In this document: piece by piece, positions 34,955 through 49,200 of the stretch
Layout: each line of letters opens with the position of its first letter
Numbering within the stretch: position 1 is the first letter of the stretch
From: Homalodisca vitripennis
Lineage: Eukaryota; Arthropoda; Insecta; Hemiptera; Cicadellidae
Direction: 5' to 3'
Assembly (NCBI RefSeq): GCF_021130785.1
Contig: NC_060210.1
Location: 186,876,501 to 186,940,500, forward strand
DNA length: 64,000 nt
Notes under the pieces: generated by a model
Databases searched by the model: none
What the model was told of the DNA's origin: nothing
Seen by the model: only the letters and a program-made list of their open reading frames with translations
Made by a program: the position numbers and the translations under genes

Positions 34955-37900
34955 CCTAATATGTCTGAATTTCAAGCTATTACCGTACACAAACAATTCC
35001 TTATATCAACAACAATTGAAGTAATATATTTGTTGATCCATAAATACACTTAGATAATATGGATATGCTTAGATAATGTGAATGCTTCCCAGATTCAGAA
35101 GTATCAAATCTTTGAGAGTCTTTTACAGTTCAACAGTTCTAGGCTTGCTGTTCCTGAATCCTCCAAGCTGAGATTTAACTCCATAATTATATTTAAGCCC
35201 ATTAGGCTAATATGTTTATTTCCACCCTGTTGCAACTCGCTTAAAATTGTCCTAAAACTACACTTAAGCTGTAATTACCATTCCATTATATTTCATTCAG
35301 ATTTCGTAATTTAATTAATATTACTGTATGATCTCATCATCTTGCCAAGTTTATTTTAATACCTGAATGAAAAACACAACTAAATATTTGAACAAAAATG
35401 ATACATATATTAAGTAATAAACGTATGAATTGAAATAAAATTGCAGAGCTAGAAAATGAATATTTGAATATGAAGCTGTTTTGTCAGAAATATTTTCAAC
35501 TATTTTTAAAACATCTTGAAGATATCAATATGTATTATTGATATTTGACCTATTATATAATTAGACCTTCAGCTTACAAATTTATTCAGAAGGAAATGAA
35601 AAATTGCTTCTATCTAGGACTATTTAAATGTAGTATGTTTTATTGCTGTGAAATTAGAAATAAGTTATTCTGGTCAAACTAGAAATTAATTTTTTCAGAG
35701 GTCTGCTTGGAAATATCACAATGTAATGTTTTATAGAACCAAATTAGAAATCTTCTAAATTGATAGCTGCCATAACTGTAAAATATCGGTCAGAGGTTAT
35801 AATACAAATTTTAATAAAATATCCAGCATATTTATTTAGATTTAAAATTCAAGATTTATTAAGTATTAAACAACACACGTTAAAAAATGTAGCCGCTACT
35901 GTATTGAAAAAATATTTTTGTGATTACCAATTTTGACATATGATTTTATCCTTTTTCATAATTATGTCTAATATCCATGGCTCTCTTGCCTGCATTATCT
36001 ATAAATAACTATACATATTTTTTAGTTCTTTTCACCCAGTTCACCAATATTACTTCTGACAAAAATTTACTCAAACAAAATGTACATGCTGCAATTTGCT
36101 CACGTGCAACCTCTCACGTAATGTCTATAACATCATATTGTACCTTACTCCTAATATGTTCTTTAAATACTAAGATTTCTCTTTACACTGTGTATTAATT
36201 AGTATAGTTTTTGGGAAAATTTCAAATAAATGTAACTAATAAAATAATTAGGCATGAACAATTTGTATTTGCAAATCCTCTAGTGTTTAGACAGTGAATG
36301 CGACCACTCACGTATTAAGGTAGGTCTAGAAATAAAGCTTAAGTGTATGAACGATGTACACAAATCAAAGTAAATATTTATGATAAAATCAGTCCATGCA
36401 TAAAACTATACTTGTAAGTATATTAATTAAGTAAGGTGAGTACAAACTTAAAGCGAAGCCTTACTGTGTAAACGCTTTCTTTTTAATTAGGAGGCAAATT
36501 AGTTTTTTGATGGTAGCATTAATTCTGCTTCTTATAATTTAGCATTATGCTGATGAGTATTATAAATATTTTGCATGTGTAAAATTCATTATTTGCAAAA
36601 CAAGTTTTTAAAACTTTGTTCAGTTTGGACATTGACATGGTTGCAAACTGACACAGCGATAGAAATGTAGTTGAAATTCTGTTACATACTTGCAACTACA
36701 AGACGTTGAATGTTATCTCCTCTATAATCAGAATAAAATAAGTTGGTACTGTGCTTATGACGTATAATGTAAGAATAATAATACTAGTTTCCTTTATTGC
36801 TTAAAAGCATTGCAGAATATTGACAACATTAGTTTTGCAGATATAATTTCCATTGTTCCAAACGACTTGTGTTGGAATTATTTCTTTCTTTGTTTAGTAC
36901 CAAAAGGGTCTTGATAGCATTAAATAATGCCTGTTTCATAGTCGTAAACATGACCCTAAAAGGTTGTCAACTAGAATTTCAAAATTAACCTAAGCTATAG
37001 TTATTGTAAACTACTTTGAGATAGTTAAGGAGGAAATATTCCAGGTGGACATCTATGGTATGTTAACCGCAAACACTGGAAATCTACTTGAAGTCACTCA
37101 GTAATAATTCGCTCAACGCTGTCACTCTTGAAACTGGATTATTCACCACTTGAAATTTGGAATATAGATTTCACTCCAGCCCCCGATAAACTTTGAGTAA
37201 GTCAGGTTGATAGTTTTAAAATGATGTTTTTTAGTACAAACATTGGAAATGTGCTTTGTAAATGCAGTGCTACTTTTCATGGAGCAACCACATGAGTTTC
37301 TCACAGACTAACTTATTGTTACACTTTTACAAGGATGATAGGGCTATTTAAGTGAACATCCTAACCAGAAATCCCTGACAAATAAAGTCTACAATATCAA
37401 GACATTGACAAATAAAAAAAATTAAAAGATATTTAATGACTGATATAGCTAACGTTGATGATTCTTTCAACATTGAACATCGTTTACTAGATTTTTAAAC
37501 TCTTCAATTTATTTATCTCCATTAAAAAAAACAAAACAAAATTAAATATTTTACTGATACATCGTAAAAGCAGATTTAAACAACTGTTGAGCAGTTTCTA
37601 AATTTTGAACTACGAGTATACTGTACCCTGTGTCATATATTGTACTATTGAGGAACAAAAATGGATAAACATCAACTTTTAGAGACAATGTTAGTTTTAC
37701 AGATTTTAGATAAATTCTTATATAAGCCGATGTTAAAAAATTGATGCCTCATATGCACGACAGCAGCTAACTAGCAATAACTCTTATCTATCATGGACTT
37801 TGAAGCCATATACAACTTGTTACATACATTCAATGTTATTCATGGGACGGTGTTAGCGTTCTTTTAATGGTGTAGTTGGTGAATAAGGTTTGGGTTTGGC

Positions 37901-38260
37901 TTTGGCTTTGTTTGTGTTGTTTACATATTTGTAGTTTGAGGTTTGTACTAACAATATGATTGTGTAGTTGAGTGTTTAGTGATAAAATTTGTTCACTTGT
38001 TTCTGGCTTGCAGACCCAGTAGGTAGATCCCCCTTAGATGTATTGTGCAAATATAAAAAAAGACAAGAAAATGGGAGGGGAGAGAGTAGCGGAAAGTCCA
38101 GCCTGATTTTACCTTCCATATGTGAAGGAAATGGGTTACAGTAAAAGATAAGTAGGATTTTGGACATTTTCCATTGTGACATTGAAAATCATGTTATGCT
38201 TTAAAATCATTCATTTCTAGATGTAATAATGAGCCTAAACAAAGTGGTAAAGGAATGACA
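34955..38260. other. Intergenic, no recognised feature
   Basis: Long AT-rich stretch. The small ORFs (for example 35078-35314, 35977-36198) are low complexity, with no motif or homologue that I recognise. Confidence 0.4.
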
Positions 38261-38263
38261 ATA

Positions 38264-38781
38264 CTATAGATAAGCCGCTTTGAAAGCGACCTGTTAAGTG
38301 AACAGTGTGGAGGGGGGGGGTTGAGAGAGAGAATATGTGGAGAGGGAGAAGAAGCGCAGACTCACTTCCCCCTCCACATCCCTTACCAACCACTCCTCAG
38401 TCGCCATTTTACCACTCGTATAGTATGTGTTACATAACAGCTGTTTTACAAACTCAGTAATAATAACAGCTTTTAACGATAAACATTTGTTAAAATACTT
38501 CTTAACTATACTAACATATTAAATAAATGCAATGGACTATTCTTAACATAAATAATAATATTTGTTATTCCATAACAACAAGAATAACAAAACATAGCGT
38601 GATGCTCCAAAACACCAACGCAGGGAAGCAAAGCACTCGGTTCCCACTAGTGTCTTGTAAAGGAAATAGATGGAGCAGTGAAAGGGGGGGTGGTGGTAGA
38701 CATGGTCTTGCTCCTGCTCCTCCCTCTTTCTATACACAAGAAATCTTCGCGCAGGTCGCTTTCATAGCAGCTTATCTATAG
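38264..38781. mobile_element. Non-autonomous element with palindromic CTATAGATAAGC ends
   Basis: The termini are inverted repeats of ~29 bp: CTATAGATAAGCCGCTTTGA at left and the reverse complement CTATAGATAAGCTGCTATGA at right, both continuing AAAGCGACCTG. The subterminal regions are G-rich (left, about 38310) and C-rich (right, about 38700), extending the self-complementarity imperfectly. TA could be the target duplication. The 518-bp interior has no recognised protein. Superfamily not assigned. Confidence 0.65.
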
Positions 38782-39889
38782 GTGGTTTCTACACTTACTC
38801 ATTAGCTTACCTGGATCTAGAGATATTTTGTGCCAGTCACATATTCATGAGAAGTTCTCAAGCTTCCCTTCATGATAGCAGCCCCTGGAGAATCTAGTGT
38901 GATGATGACAGCAATTATGGGGCTGACATTCACGAATAAACCTTTTCATAAACGAATTAAAAAAAGTATTTTGTGACATCGTTCTGATTTATTTTTGGCA
39001 GTTTTATTTATTATTTTCCTAAATATTTAAAAATTTTCTTCTTAGTTTGTTTTATATAGGAAATTAAAGTCAACTCCTATTGAAACAATTAGATAAGTGG
39101 TTGGTCTAATTTGTTTCATGTTTTTGTTCTAAAACATGAGGTTTCTGCCGTTTATGTCAAATTGGGATTTGGTCAGTTGCTTGCTTTTAAGATTTATTTC
39201 AGGACATAACTGTACGCGTGTGAATGTGTGTTTGTTTTATATTTGTTAATTTTAGCTTGCGCTTAAGTATTGCTGCTTGATTTTCTAGTCTATGTAATCT
39301 TGTTTTTGATCTATTCGAGGAACAATTTGCCGTTGACTTGTAGTTAGGTCTAAAATACTGTGTCCATAGCATATGTTTCTTAACAAGCCAGTATAATTCA
39401 AGCCTGAGGTTCAGTGCAATTCTACTAAATCAAAGGTTGCTATAAATTTCAGTATCAAATAAATGAGACGAATCTCATTAATTTCTATTGTGTGCCATGA
39501 TAAAGCTGGTATAATGTCCTATTGTGCAATTAGTGACAGTGATTAAAATGGCTGTTATTTAGTTATGACTGTACGATTTTCAAGAATGTAATTGGTGGAC
39601 CCGTACTCAATTAGTAAAATTAACCAATTGCTATGATCAACATTGGATTCAACATCATTTTTGGTGAGTTTTTGTATCCATTTAAAAATTATTCACATTA
39701 TATCTAAGAAGAGGATTCATAAACATGACTGAACCTTTCATGGTTTACTTTGGTATATTATAAGATTGTAAGTGCTCATTGTTTGTATTATATAATACGT
39801 ATAAATAATTACAAGAGGTCTTTTGAGTTGCTATGAAAGGACAACCATTACAACAAAATCATTTATAAAAAAATTGTTCTGCCATGCTT

Positions 39890-40195
39890 TTGGATCGTGT
39901 CTAAAACATGGTAGTGCTCTCAATTGTGCACCTGATGAGACAATGAGAATACCTCTTCATCTAGATTACACTTTACTTGTAGTCTAGGTGTCTCATATGT
40001 TGAAACGATGCAGAGTTTGTTTTGAACATCTTTTCCGCCATCTCTTTGGATCTATTCAGACGGATAGACTCCAGATTCCAGGAGTCAATCTGTGACAGCA
40101 TCAGAATTCAGACGCTGCTCTAATGGGAAAGTGAAGTGGAGCTGAACTCAACATTCGCATTGAATCAACCCTTCCCACGCTGTAACTATTTGTTA
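39890..40195 (+). repeat. Dispersed repeat directly upstream of the aminopeptidase start
   Basis: Plus-strand copy of the family seen on the minus strand at 2520-3080. It shares GTTGAAACGATGCA, TTTTGAACATCTTT, TTGGATCTATTCAGACGGAT and GAGCTGAACTCAACATT followed by AACCCTTCCCAC. It ends ~45 bp before the first aminopeptidase ATG, so it may contribute promoter or 5' UTR sequence. No boundary TSD was found. Confidence 0.5.
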
Positions 40196-40240
40196 GCCTG
40201 TACATATCATTAGGCTTACTGTACAGTCGGTGATTTGTTA

Positions 40241-43200
40241 ATGATGTTTGTTACAGGTGTCTGTTGCGTTATCCTGGCTATGATGGCCACCAGTTCAGCA
40301 CTAGCTGTGTATCGATTACCTGTAAATATTGTACCCACTCATTATGATCTCGACATCATAACTTTCTTGGAACCAGACAATTTCAGCTTCCAGGGAAACG
40401 TGAAGATCAAGGTACAGTAAAAATAAGCATTGATAGTTTATGTAATGGTAAACTGTTACCAACTGGGTAAATCATGTTAAAATCTGTTCATTATATTGGA
40501 ATATCGTCTTTTTATTGGTACCAAAAACCATAGTTTCATTCATTTGTAAAGGATGTTTTATTTCTGATAAAGTATTACTTACATGTACATGTAGTCATAT
40601 CAGATTTGAAGGCAAACATGGTGAAGTTTAGGCTTATATATTAGTCACTTCTGATCTATGATTAAAATTTTTCAAAAGTCTTGCTGTTTATGTATAAAAA
40701 GAAAACTATGTTCTGGTGAAAAATATGCAATAATAGAGTGTCCATTTTATTTGTGTCTCATAAATGGCTAAACTTGCAGGAAAGTTGAAATATGGGACTC
40801 CACGTAAATTTTAGTGCAATTAAAAATATGTTTTTAGGGTTGGTAATTTTCAACATATAAAATTTCTTATGGAACACCCTATATTTTATTGCCAATTTTG
40901 ATATAGAACATCATTTTAAAACAGTTTTATTCTTAGCAGTTTTTTTAACTTACTCATTTAGAAGCTTCATTAAGCTAATAATTAAAAAAATACATATTTT
41001 AATATGTTTGAGATTGATTTTGTGAGTAATTTCAAACATAATAATAAATACATACTCAAAAATAATAACACAAAAACGAATGAAATGATTGTTAAGTGGA
41101 CTGTTAATACTGTGTGTATGTTCGGTAATGAATACTTAGTGTAAAAATTGCCAACTTGAGTATACAAATGTTATGCGACCAAATAATTCTACGAGGGTTA
41201 TTAGAAAAATAAGGTTCCCATGATTTTTTAAAATAGGTAGCTCTATATTTCTACTTAATGTTATACATCAATTTAAAACTTAAAACTTAAGCTATTTTTT
41301 CACATAATCACTGTCTCTGTCCAAACACTTTTGTAGACGATGCTCCAAATTTTCTATCCCCATGTTTTAAAATTCTGCCGCCAATTCTTTGAGGAATTGA
41401 GTAACCTCTTCCTTGACTTCATCATCGGTACTGAAGCGTTGGCCACCCATGTTCCTTTAATTTTGGGAATAAGTGATAATCACTTGGGGCTAGGCCTGGG
41501 CTGTTGGAGGGATAGGGCACAATAGTCCAGCCAAAATTTGTCAGGTGTTCTTGAGTTTGACGTGAGACATGAGGTCGAGCGTTGTCATGGAGAAGTCTCA
41601 CACCACTGGACCATCTTCCCCTGCGACGGTTCTGGATCGCGCGTCTCAGTTTTCTTAATGTGTCTTAATGTTTCCCTATAAACTTCGATTCACTGACGAT
41701 GAATTTCAATAGGTGAAATCTGTTTTGCATTTAAAAAAACGTATCACAGCACGAATTTTGCATCTGGCGGTAACAAGGATAGGGAGCTCCATCTTCGAAG
41801 GCAGCTAGACCGGCACTGTTGGACGTAGCGAGGCGCGAATGGTATGGATAGAGAGAGGGACAGCTGATGAGTAAGACAGTGTTACCAGATTTCTCCCAAC
41901 ATATTGCATTCTGTCTCGGCGGCATAGGGAACCTTACTTTTCTAATACCCCTCGTATCTTAGCCGAAAAGTAAGGTTGTATGAAGACAGCTTTATAATTT
42001 TTTTATACAATTGCAGATAAAGCATTGAAACTTTACCCATCAATATACATGAATATCTATTTTTCCATACAGTTAGCTTATTTTGATCCTAACAGGGGAT
42101 GGCCACAATGAGCAAGAAGAAAATCTAAAATGAGAGGATAAAGTTGAGTAGTACATAAAATTAATATTTCTAGAACACAATGACGTAAATGTGATCTGTA
42201 ACAGTTCAAAAAAATTGTGGCTTATATTGTTTTTTATGTCTAGTGTCGACTTTCACCATTTAACTATTCTAACTAGTTAAAGGAATTTCAACAAATCTAT
42301 TTACAAAAAGCTGACATATGTGAATTTAAACCTCTGTTATTTTCTAAGATAGAACCATTAGTCAGATATCGGCACAGGAGAGCTGTGTCTGAGGTCAATG
42401 AATTATTGTGTCAGCAGGTTGCAGTTATTGCTGCTTTGTGTGCCGATAAAGCATTGTCTGTTTGGGTTTCATTAATGGCTTACATTGATGTATGATGTTG
42501 AATTGGAATGTCTGACGTAACTAGTAGGGTAACATCACATGCTGGACTGCATAACACATATAGAATGGAATTGATGTTTGACTGAGTGTCAGCGAAGTTT
42601 GTCAGAGGGCTGGTAATGTTACTTCTGTCAGTTTGTTTACACGTCCTCAGGATGATTTGAGAACGGCTTGACCTATAGACTTGAAATTGTGTATGAAACT
42701 TCATTTCTGTGTAGGAAAAATCTTGTTCTGTGATGATACAAGAAAAAAAAAATCTTGTTCTTGTTCTTCATGGGGTGTACCGCATTCGGTCAGACTAATG
42801 ACTAGGATAAGACCAAAAGCTTATAAGAGCAGGGAGTCCAATGGGGATGGTTTCTGTGTCACCACTTGATGATTTTTTGACCATGCATGTCACTTTGACT
42901 TGTATTTAAATGGCAGTATATGACCTTTGGCTCTCAAATGACTGGCATTTAAATGCTGTTCACACACTATTGCGAAGTTCATTAGCTTTAAGCTACGTAG
43001 TTTTTGATTGGTTATTTATTATTTTTTCTTAAACATACCTAGTAGTTAGTTATAAGTTAGGTTTACCTAATATACATTTTTTTCGCAAAAATATAAATAC
43101 AATTAGTCTTAAATAGATCTCTAATATCAACAAAATATAAACTCGTTTTCCTTATTTTGAGGTTTGGCCGCACCAAATGGAATAGTATTTTAATAAATTA

Positions 43201-46200
43201 ACAGGATAAATTATAGCAACTACAGTGGCATTGATACTCGGATATAAAATAGCTTTAGACGATGTTTACTATGGTATGTGCTGCAAATAGAGAAATATTA
43301 ATGTAGTTCTTTATTTACCCGAGAGAATAAAGCCACTACTGGATAAGGATTGAATTCGGTGGCCATTAAGAGTGGCCGGTGAGCTGAGGGACAGAACGTG
43401 GTCATGAACCTCAGAGTTGGCACAGAGAACACCTACGGCATCCCACAGTGGCCTCATGAGCTTAGAGGACAATTACATAAATTCAGATCCAAATGCAAGA
43501 GGCTTAGGAAATTTTCAAGCTAACTTTATAGCACACTAATAAAAATTATGTTTTCTAGGTGAAATGCTCTCAGGCAACAGATATAATCAAAGTGCATGCT
43601 CGGGACCTGGATTTTGATAAGGAAAAGATATCTGTAACGGCAGATACAGGTAACTCCCTGAACATTGCGGACTCCTACAGTGACGTTGACAATGAATTCT
43701 ATGTGGTGAAAACAAAAGAACCCCTAAAAGGTGGAGAGCTCTACTCTTTAAATTTATCATTCCATGGTCTGCTGAAGGAGAACCTGATCGGTTACTACCG
43801 CTCTTACTATACTGATCCTGAAACAAACACTACCAAGTGAGTATTACCTGATTTGTTACTTGTGTTATATCTTAAAGTTATAGTAATGTAGGTAAATAAA
43901 ATCTTGATCCTTCCTTTTTCGCAAAGGATTTTTCATCTTTAAAAAATCAGCTGTCCATTTGCCAAATTTAATGTAGCAAAACCAGAGGTTACAGACTTGT
44001 GCTGTTTAACCATAACATATTGCACTGAGTGTAAGTTTTTGTTTAAGTCTTATTAGTCTTGTTATATCAATCTTAGTAAAATATTTAATTTATACAATCA
44101 TAAATCGGATCGTGTTGTTTTTAACTCTAATAAATGTGTATAACACAAACAAATATTGGAACAGTATTCTAATGTTTAGACCCATACTCAAGATGTGCTG
44201 AATTTAACTTTATGTATTCTACAAAATAAAATGTCTAATTTCATTTTCACCACTAAACAATGCATTTTAGAGTTTCCAAATATAGATTTTCTAATTATTT
44301 TATCAATTAGATATTGTTACATGTCTACTATTACTGTGCAATATAAAAAATGTCCCATTGATTACTGATTCATGCAAATTGTATTACAAATTGAGTAAAA
44401 CTTGGCACTGTACATTGCTGTACTCCTCAACTCCTTGAGAGCCCATTGAGAGCCCAGTTGTCAGCTCGAGGTCAGTCACATTATTTCCGCGGAACGCTAA
44501 AATGTCAACCAGATATTGTCACTGATTTTTTTTTACCTTTCCATAACTATTGTTGTTCGTTACTTGAGTCATTACATAATTTGGACTTTACTTGTGTAAA
44601 ATGAATACTACTTTGATCTTTATTACTGGGTACCAGTCATCGGTATTCCTTAGAAGCAAAGAAAAAGTTTTGTCTTGTACCCAGAGGGTTAAATATCTGA
44701 AAGCTTGGATTTTTGGGTCAGCCCACTTTGCATTTAACCATATAGTAACTGTATTTTTGTACAGTCCTCATAATTCATAATATGAAACGCTGCACAAAGA
44801 ATTATGTACTGTGTTCAAGATGGCTGACGGTGACTCATTTTGAGCCGAGTGATGCGCGCCAAGCCTTTCCATGCTTTGACGAGCCGGCCATGAAAGCCAC
44901 ATTCACCATTCGCCTTGCCCACAAAGACAACTATAAGTCCGTCAGCAACATGCCTCTCAAAAACACCACCCCATTGTAAGTATTTCAAAATATTTTATTA
45001 TATTTTATACAAGAATGTGTACATTTAAGTAAAAATATTGGTATTTCACTAAATGTTACTTTAAAATTTGTTAGATAAAATAAGTAGTGAACTATATTAT
45101 TTTGTTGGTGAAAGTCTTTAATGGTTCATTGAAAAAATATTTAATTATGATTAGTTCATTATTAATAGGCCTAAATATTAATTTTCTATTGTTTCTCACA
45201 TTGCTGTAAATTGAAAGTAAATAAAAATGTATAGACAACTAAATCTATAAGGCAAAAAGTACCTTCAATAACATAAACCATGATTAGGATAAGAATTGTG
45301 GTTCATGTTTTTGTGCTTAGATATACAGTGGAACCTTGCTGTCAGACTAGTTGGGACCAAGGCCAATCCGAGATAATGAGAATCTGGGTTATACAGAGAT
45401 ACCAGGAAATATAAGAAAATATATAAAAAATTAATATACATACGATAAAACAATGTATAAACACTATAACATATTGCATTGTGGAAAAAACTTGGTAAAA
45501 TGAAGAATTAGTGTTGATTTTATATTGGTTCACACAGTTAACCCATAACTGTGAACCCACACAGCACCTTGTGTGTTGAGGTGCTGCTGGTGAAGCACCT
45601 CGGGAGTGTATACTTTGCTTACCTGCAATCGATGTTGGAGAATGGCGTCTATGTCTGGGGTGGCGCCTCTGCTGTTTTATTGGAGCCGCTCACGGACCGT
45701 AGAGGACAATTATCAGTCATTTAGTTCAAAGATACAGGACATAGTTTCTTTTTAATGAATTTTACTGTTCTTTATGTAAGACAAGTATTTATAAAAACAC
45801 TTTTACTATATAATAAAATAATGAAATAAGCGTATTTTCAAATTTGTCACAACTATAGGACAAGTAATAGAGAATTAGTTGGCTTTAAAGCTCTCAGAGT
45901 GCATTCTAGAGTTGACATCCAATTCTTATTTTATATAACATTTTCTCTACAGGGAAATTCTTTATCATAATTTATGAAGAGGGTGGTAGAATCACCTCCG
46001 ACAAACAATGGATGGGTAAATGCTTACTCTGTGTGAGGTGGGATGTTATAGAGGCACTGATAAGGCCTTATTATCCTTACACGTGATAATAATGAAAATA
46101 ACAATATTCTTTATTGCGTAGAAACAATTAACAATTGCATTGCATGCGTCAACAGAGTAAGTTAGGTTGTAGATGGAGCTTATATTGGTTACTTTTAACT

Positions 46201-49200
46201 TAATTACATTAAAACATAAAACCAATATTTAATACTTTTATTTTTTATTTTTTGTGAGGCCTTTTGATAGCAAGGCTATCTTCTTCAGACATCACAAAAA
46301 ATAAAAGTATTAAATATTGGTTTTATGTTTTAATGTAATTAAGTTAAGAGTAAGTTAGGGCAATACATCATTTAAATGATATTTTGTCAACATAAAATAA
46401 ACAAGACTTAATCTACATAACAATAAAAAAAAAAACAAATTTGGAAATGACTTCTCTCTGGGTGTTTTGGTGGCTACCGCTATCGTAATATAAAGTTTAA
46501 ATATATACCGGTAGTTAAATCAATTTGGTTATTGCATTTATGTTACATTTTTATTGGAAATATTTTTTTGTGTTTGGCTAATCTGTTAAACAAAATTTAA
46601 TTGAAGAATAAAATTTAAGTATGTACTGGGGCAAAGTTCTTGTTTCTCTTGTGTATGTCTTGTACGCACCTTGCAATCTCACATTCAATTTAACATAATT
46701 AGTTTGTTTCTGCTAGAAATAAACCATCAATCCGTCTAAAGCACGGCGCCCACTGCGTCCGGCCCGGCCCAGCCGGCCTGGCCTTTTTGTGAAAATGTGT
46801 ACCCACCAACTGCGACCGGCCTGGCCCAGCCCAGCCCGGACCGGTCTTTTATACTTTGTCAAAATGCATACGATCAAATGGACACCCGCCCATTGCGAGC
46901 AGCCTGGCCCGGGCGGACTTGACCCAAACGGCACCCCAAAAGCCGACCGAGGCCGGATATGCCAGGCCGGGCCAGGCCGGTTCCAGTGGGCGGTGGTAGG
47001 CCGGGCTGGGCCGGGCCGGGCCGGTCACAATGGGCTCCGTGCTTAAGGTGAATGCCATTTCTGTATGGCTGGAACAAAGTGTTGTCACAAATTTGTACCG
47101 TTATTCAGTTTTAATTCATATAATACATATATTTGCAACCCAGTTACTTGTTACTGGTTAGTATAAGTTACAACCGATGTTCTTAGAACTAAATTCTTGT
47201 TGGATTGATAACCTAATTGGCACGTGTATTAATTATTTCTCGCGGGAACTTTGTAGCTGCTGAACCTCGCTACCGAAGCAACACCTTGCGCACCTTGGCC
47301 ATAAGTAAAAATTTATATTTTTTTATCATAAGTTAGCCTTTTCATGCGAGTCATCTAATTTGAATGTAATGTAAAGTAAAATTATAACTTGTAAAGTAAC
47401 TTACCTTGAATGTGTTTTATTTGCCAGATCAACTTAGAAAATAATTGTGGCGACGTCCTTCTGACGAGACCATGTTCTCTCGATAAATGGCTAATACCGA
47501 CACGAAAGTTTTTTGAGTTGCAGTTCGCTCTTTGAGCTCACTTCTTGAGTGCCCCTCTTCAAGCCCAATTACTTCGTGTTTTAGACTTCCAGTCTACTAA
47601 TTTCCCCCTTTTCCGACTACAGCTGCATTGTCGAGCCAAGAATGCTGACGCTCGCGTTTGTGAGACAAGTTCATCGTAAAGGGAAGTTGTTTTTAAAGTT
47701 TTAATAATTATTACTTTCGAAGGTACAATCCATAGAACATTGGAATATTTAGGCCCATCCCATGGTATCATATTTTAGTTCATTCATACTCTATTTGGTA
47801 GCAACGTAGCAATACTTTATTTTTTTTACCAACAAGAAGTGGTGCTTTTATGTTTATTTTCCAATATTAAACATATACGTAAACTTTGAATTTCGAGTAT
47901 TCATTACTACGACCTCAGCGGTATCCAACCCCATGTGTATTGTCCATTCGGTACAAATTCTATGTGTGATAAACATCAATACCTCCATGTTAAATAAAAT
48001 TATTTTTCCTTAACAAGTCCAGATTACCCGGATAGCTGAAATAAAGGGTTCTGACTTAGCAAGGTTCAACTGTAGTAAAAATTAATGAGATGTGATGATA
48101 ATCCCAGAACAACGAGTTTTATTAATACCATGTGTCCCCACAGTGAGAATAAACCAGGCTGGGTGTGGGACGAGTTTGAGACGACAGTCCCGATGTCTAC
48201 CTACCTCGTTGCCTACATGGTCAGTGACTTTGAGTTCCAACAGTCGGAAACCACATCCAACAACGTGCTGTTTAGAGTGTGGACACACCGCGATGTGCTT
48301 CATCAAACAGAGTTCGCAAGCCGGGTTGGTCCAAGGTTCCTCTCATTTTATGAAGATTTTTTTGATGTCAAGTATCCACTTCCAAAACAGGATCTCCTGG
48401 CGATACCGGATTTCAAAATAGGAGCTATGGAAAACTGGGGTATTATCACTTTCAGGTGAGCTAACTCAAATTAATAAGATTTGCTGCTTAACATATCGCT
48501 TTTCATGCAACAGTTCTGTTGTTGATTGATTCTGTGTTATGAAATTAAAAAAAATTCACGCCATTTCAGCACATTCCAGCCACTTTTGTAATTGAATTTT
48601 ATAACTGCATGTGCACAGTGCAGTGGGCCGCACTTAGTGGCCTGACGAACTGAATGAGGAAACAGAAGGGCTCAGTGTGGCCCGGTGACCTAATGGGCAG
48701 TTTGTGGTCATATAAATTGGTAGTGACTGTGAAAACTCTGAATAGTAGTAACCAAATACGATATCTGAAGTACTAGGTAAGTTGTACACTGATGAGTGAG
48801 TTGTCTATTAGGGAGGTTGCATTGCTCATGGATGAAAAGGAGACTTCCAGCAGGGCGAAGCTCAGGATTGCCAACGTAATAGCTCATGAACTGGCTCACA
48901 TGTGGTTTGGCAACTTGGTCACGATGCAGTGGTGGACTGACCTTTGGCTCAAGGAGGGCTTTGCTACCTATATGGCTGGGCTCAGTGTCCATCATGTAAG
49001 TACTGGCGTACTGTACTCCAATTTTTGTTCTGTTATAAGTATTAACTTTTATTGGATTAGTTACAAAAGAAACTCATCCAAAGTTATAAATTGAAACCCG
49101 GTAAAAGTGAACACTCAGACTGCCGTCCTTTGTATGATAACACAATCAAAGGTATTACCTTGGTGCAACTAATCATGTCCATGTGTAGTCACCATTTTGA

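Larger units (their letters stand above)
45326..48072. mobile_element. Tigger/pogo-like element, degraded, with nested insertions
   Basis: The left end CAGTGGAACCTTGCTGTCAG and the right end (reverse complement) CAGTTGAACCTTGCTAAGTC are related inverted termini. TA lies at 45324-45325 and 48073-48074. The left subterminal part (GACTAGTTGGGACCAAGGCC, then ATCCGAGATAATGAGAATC) is typical of Tigger ends. I cannot identify a transposase domain inside. It nearly fills aminopeptidase intron 3, ends 72 bp before exon 4, and contains a foldback and a GC-rich MITE. Confidence 0.55.

Noticed and set aside
46713..47088. ORFs of 67-85 codons on both strands in GC-rich DNA
   Set aside because: Open frames in several phases follow from high GC and lie within a TIR-bounded MITE.
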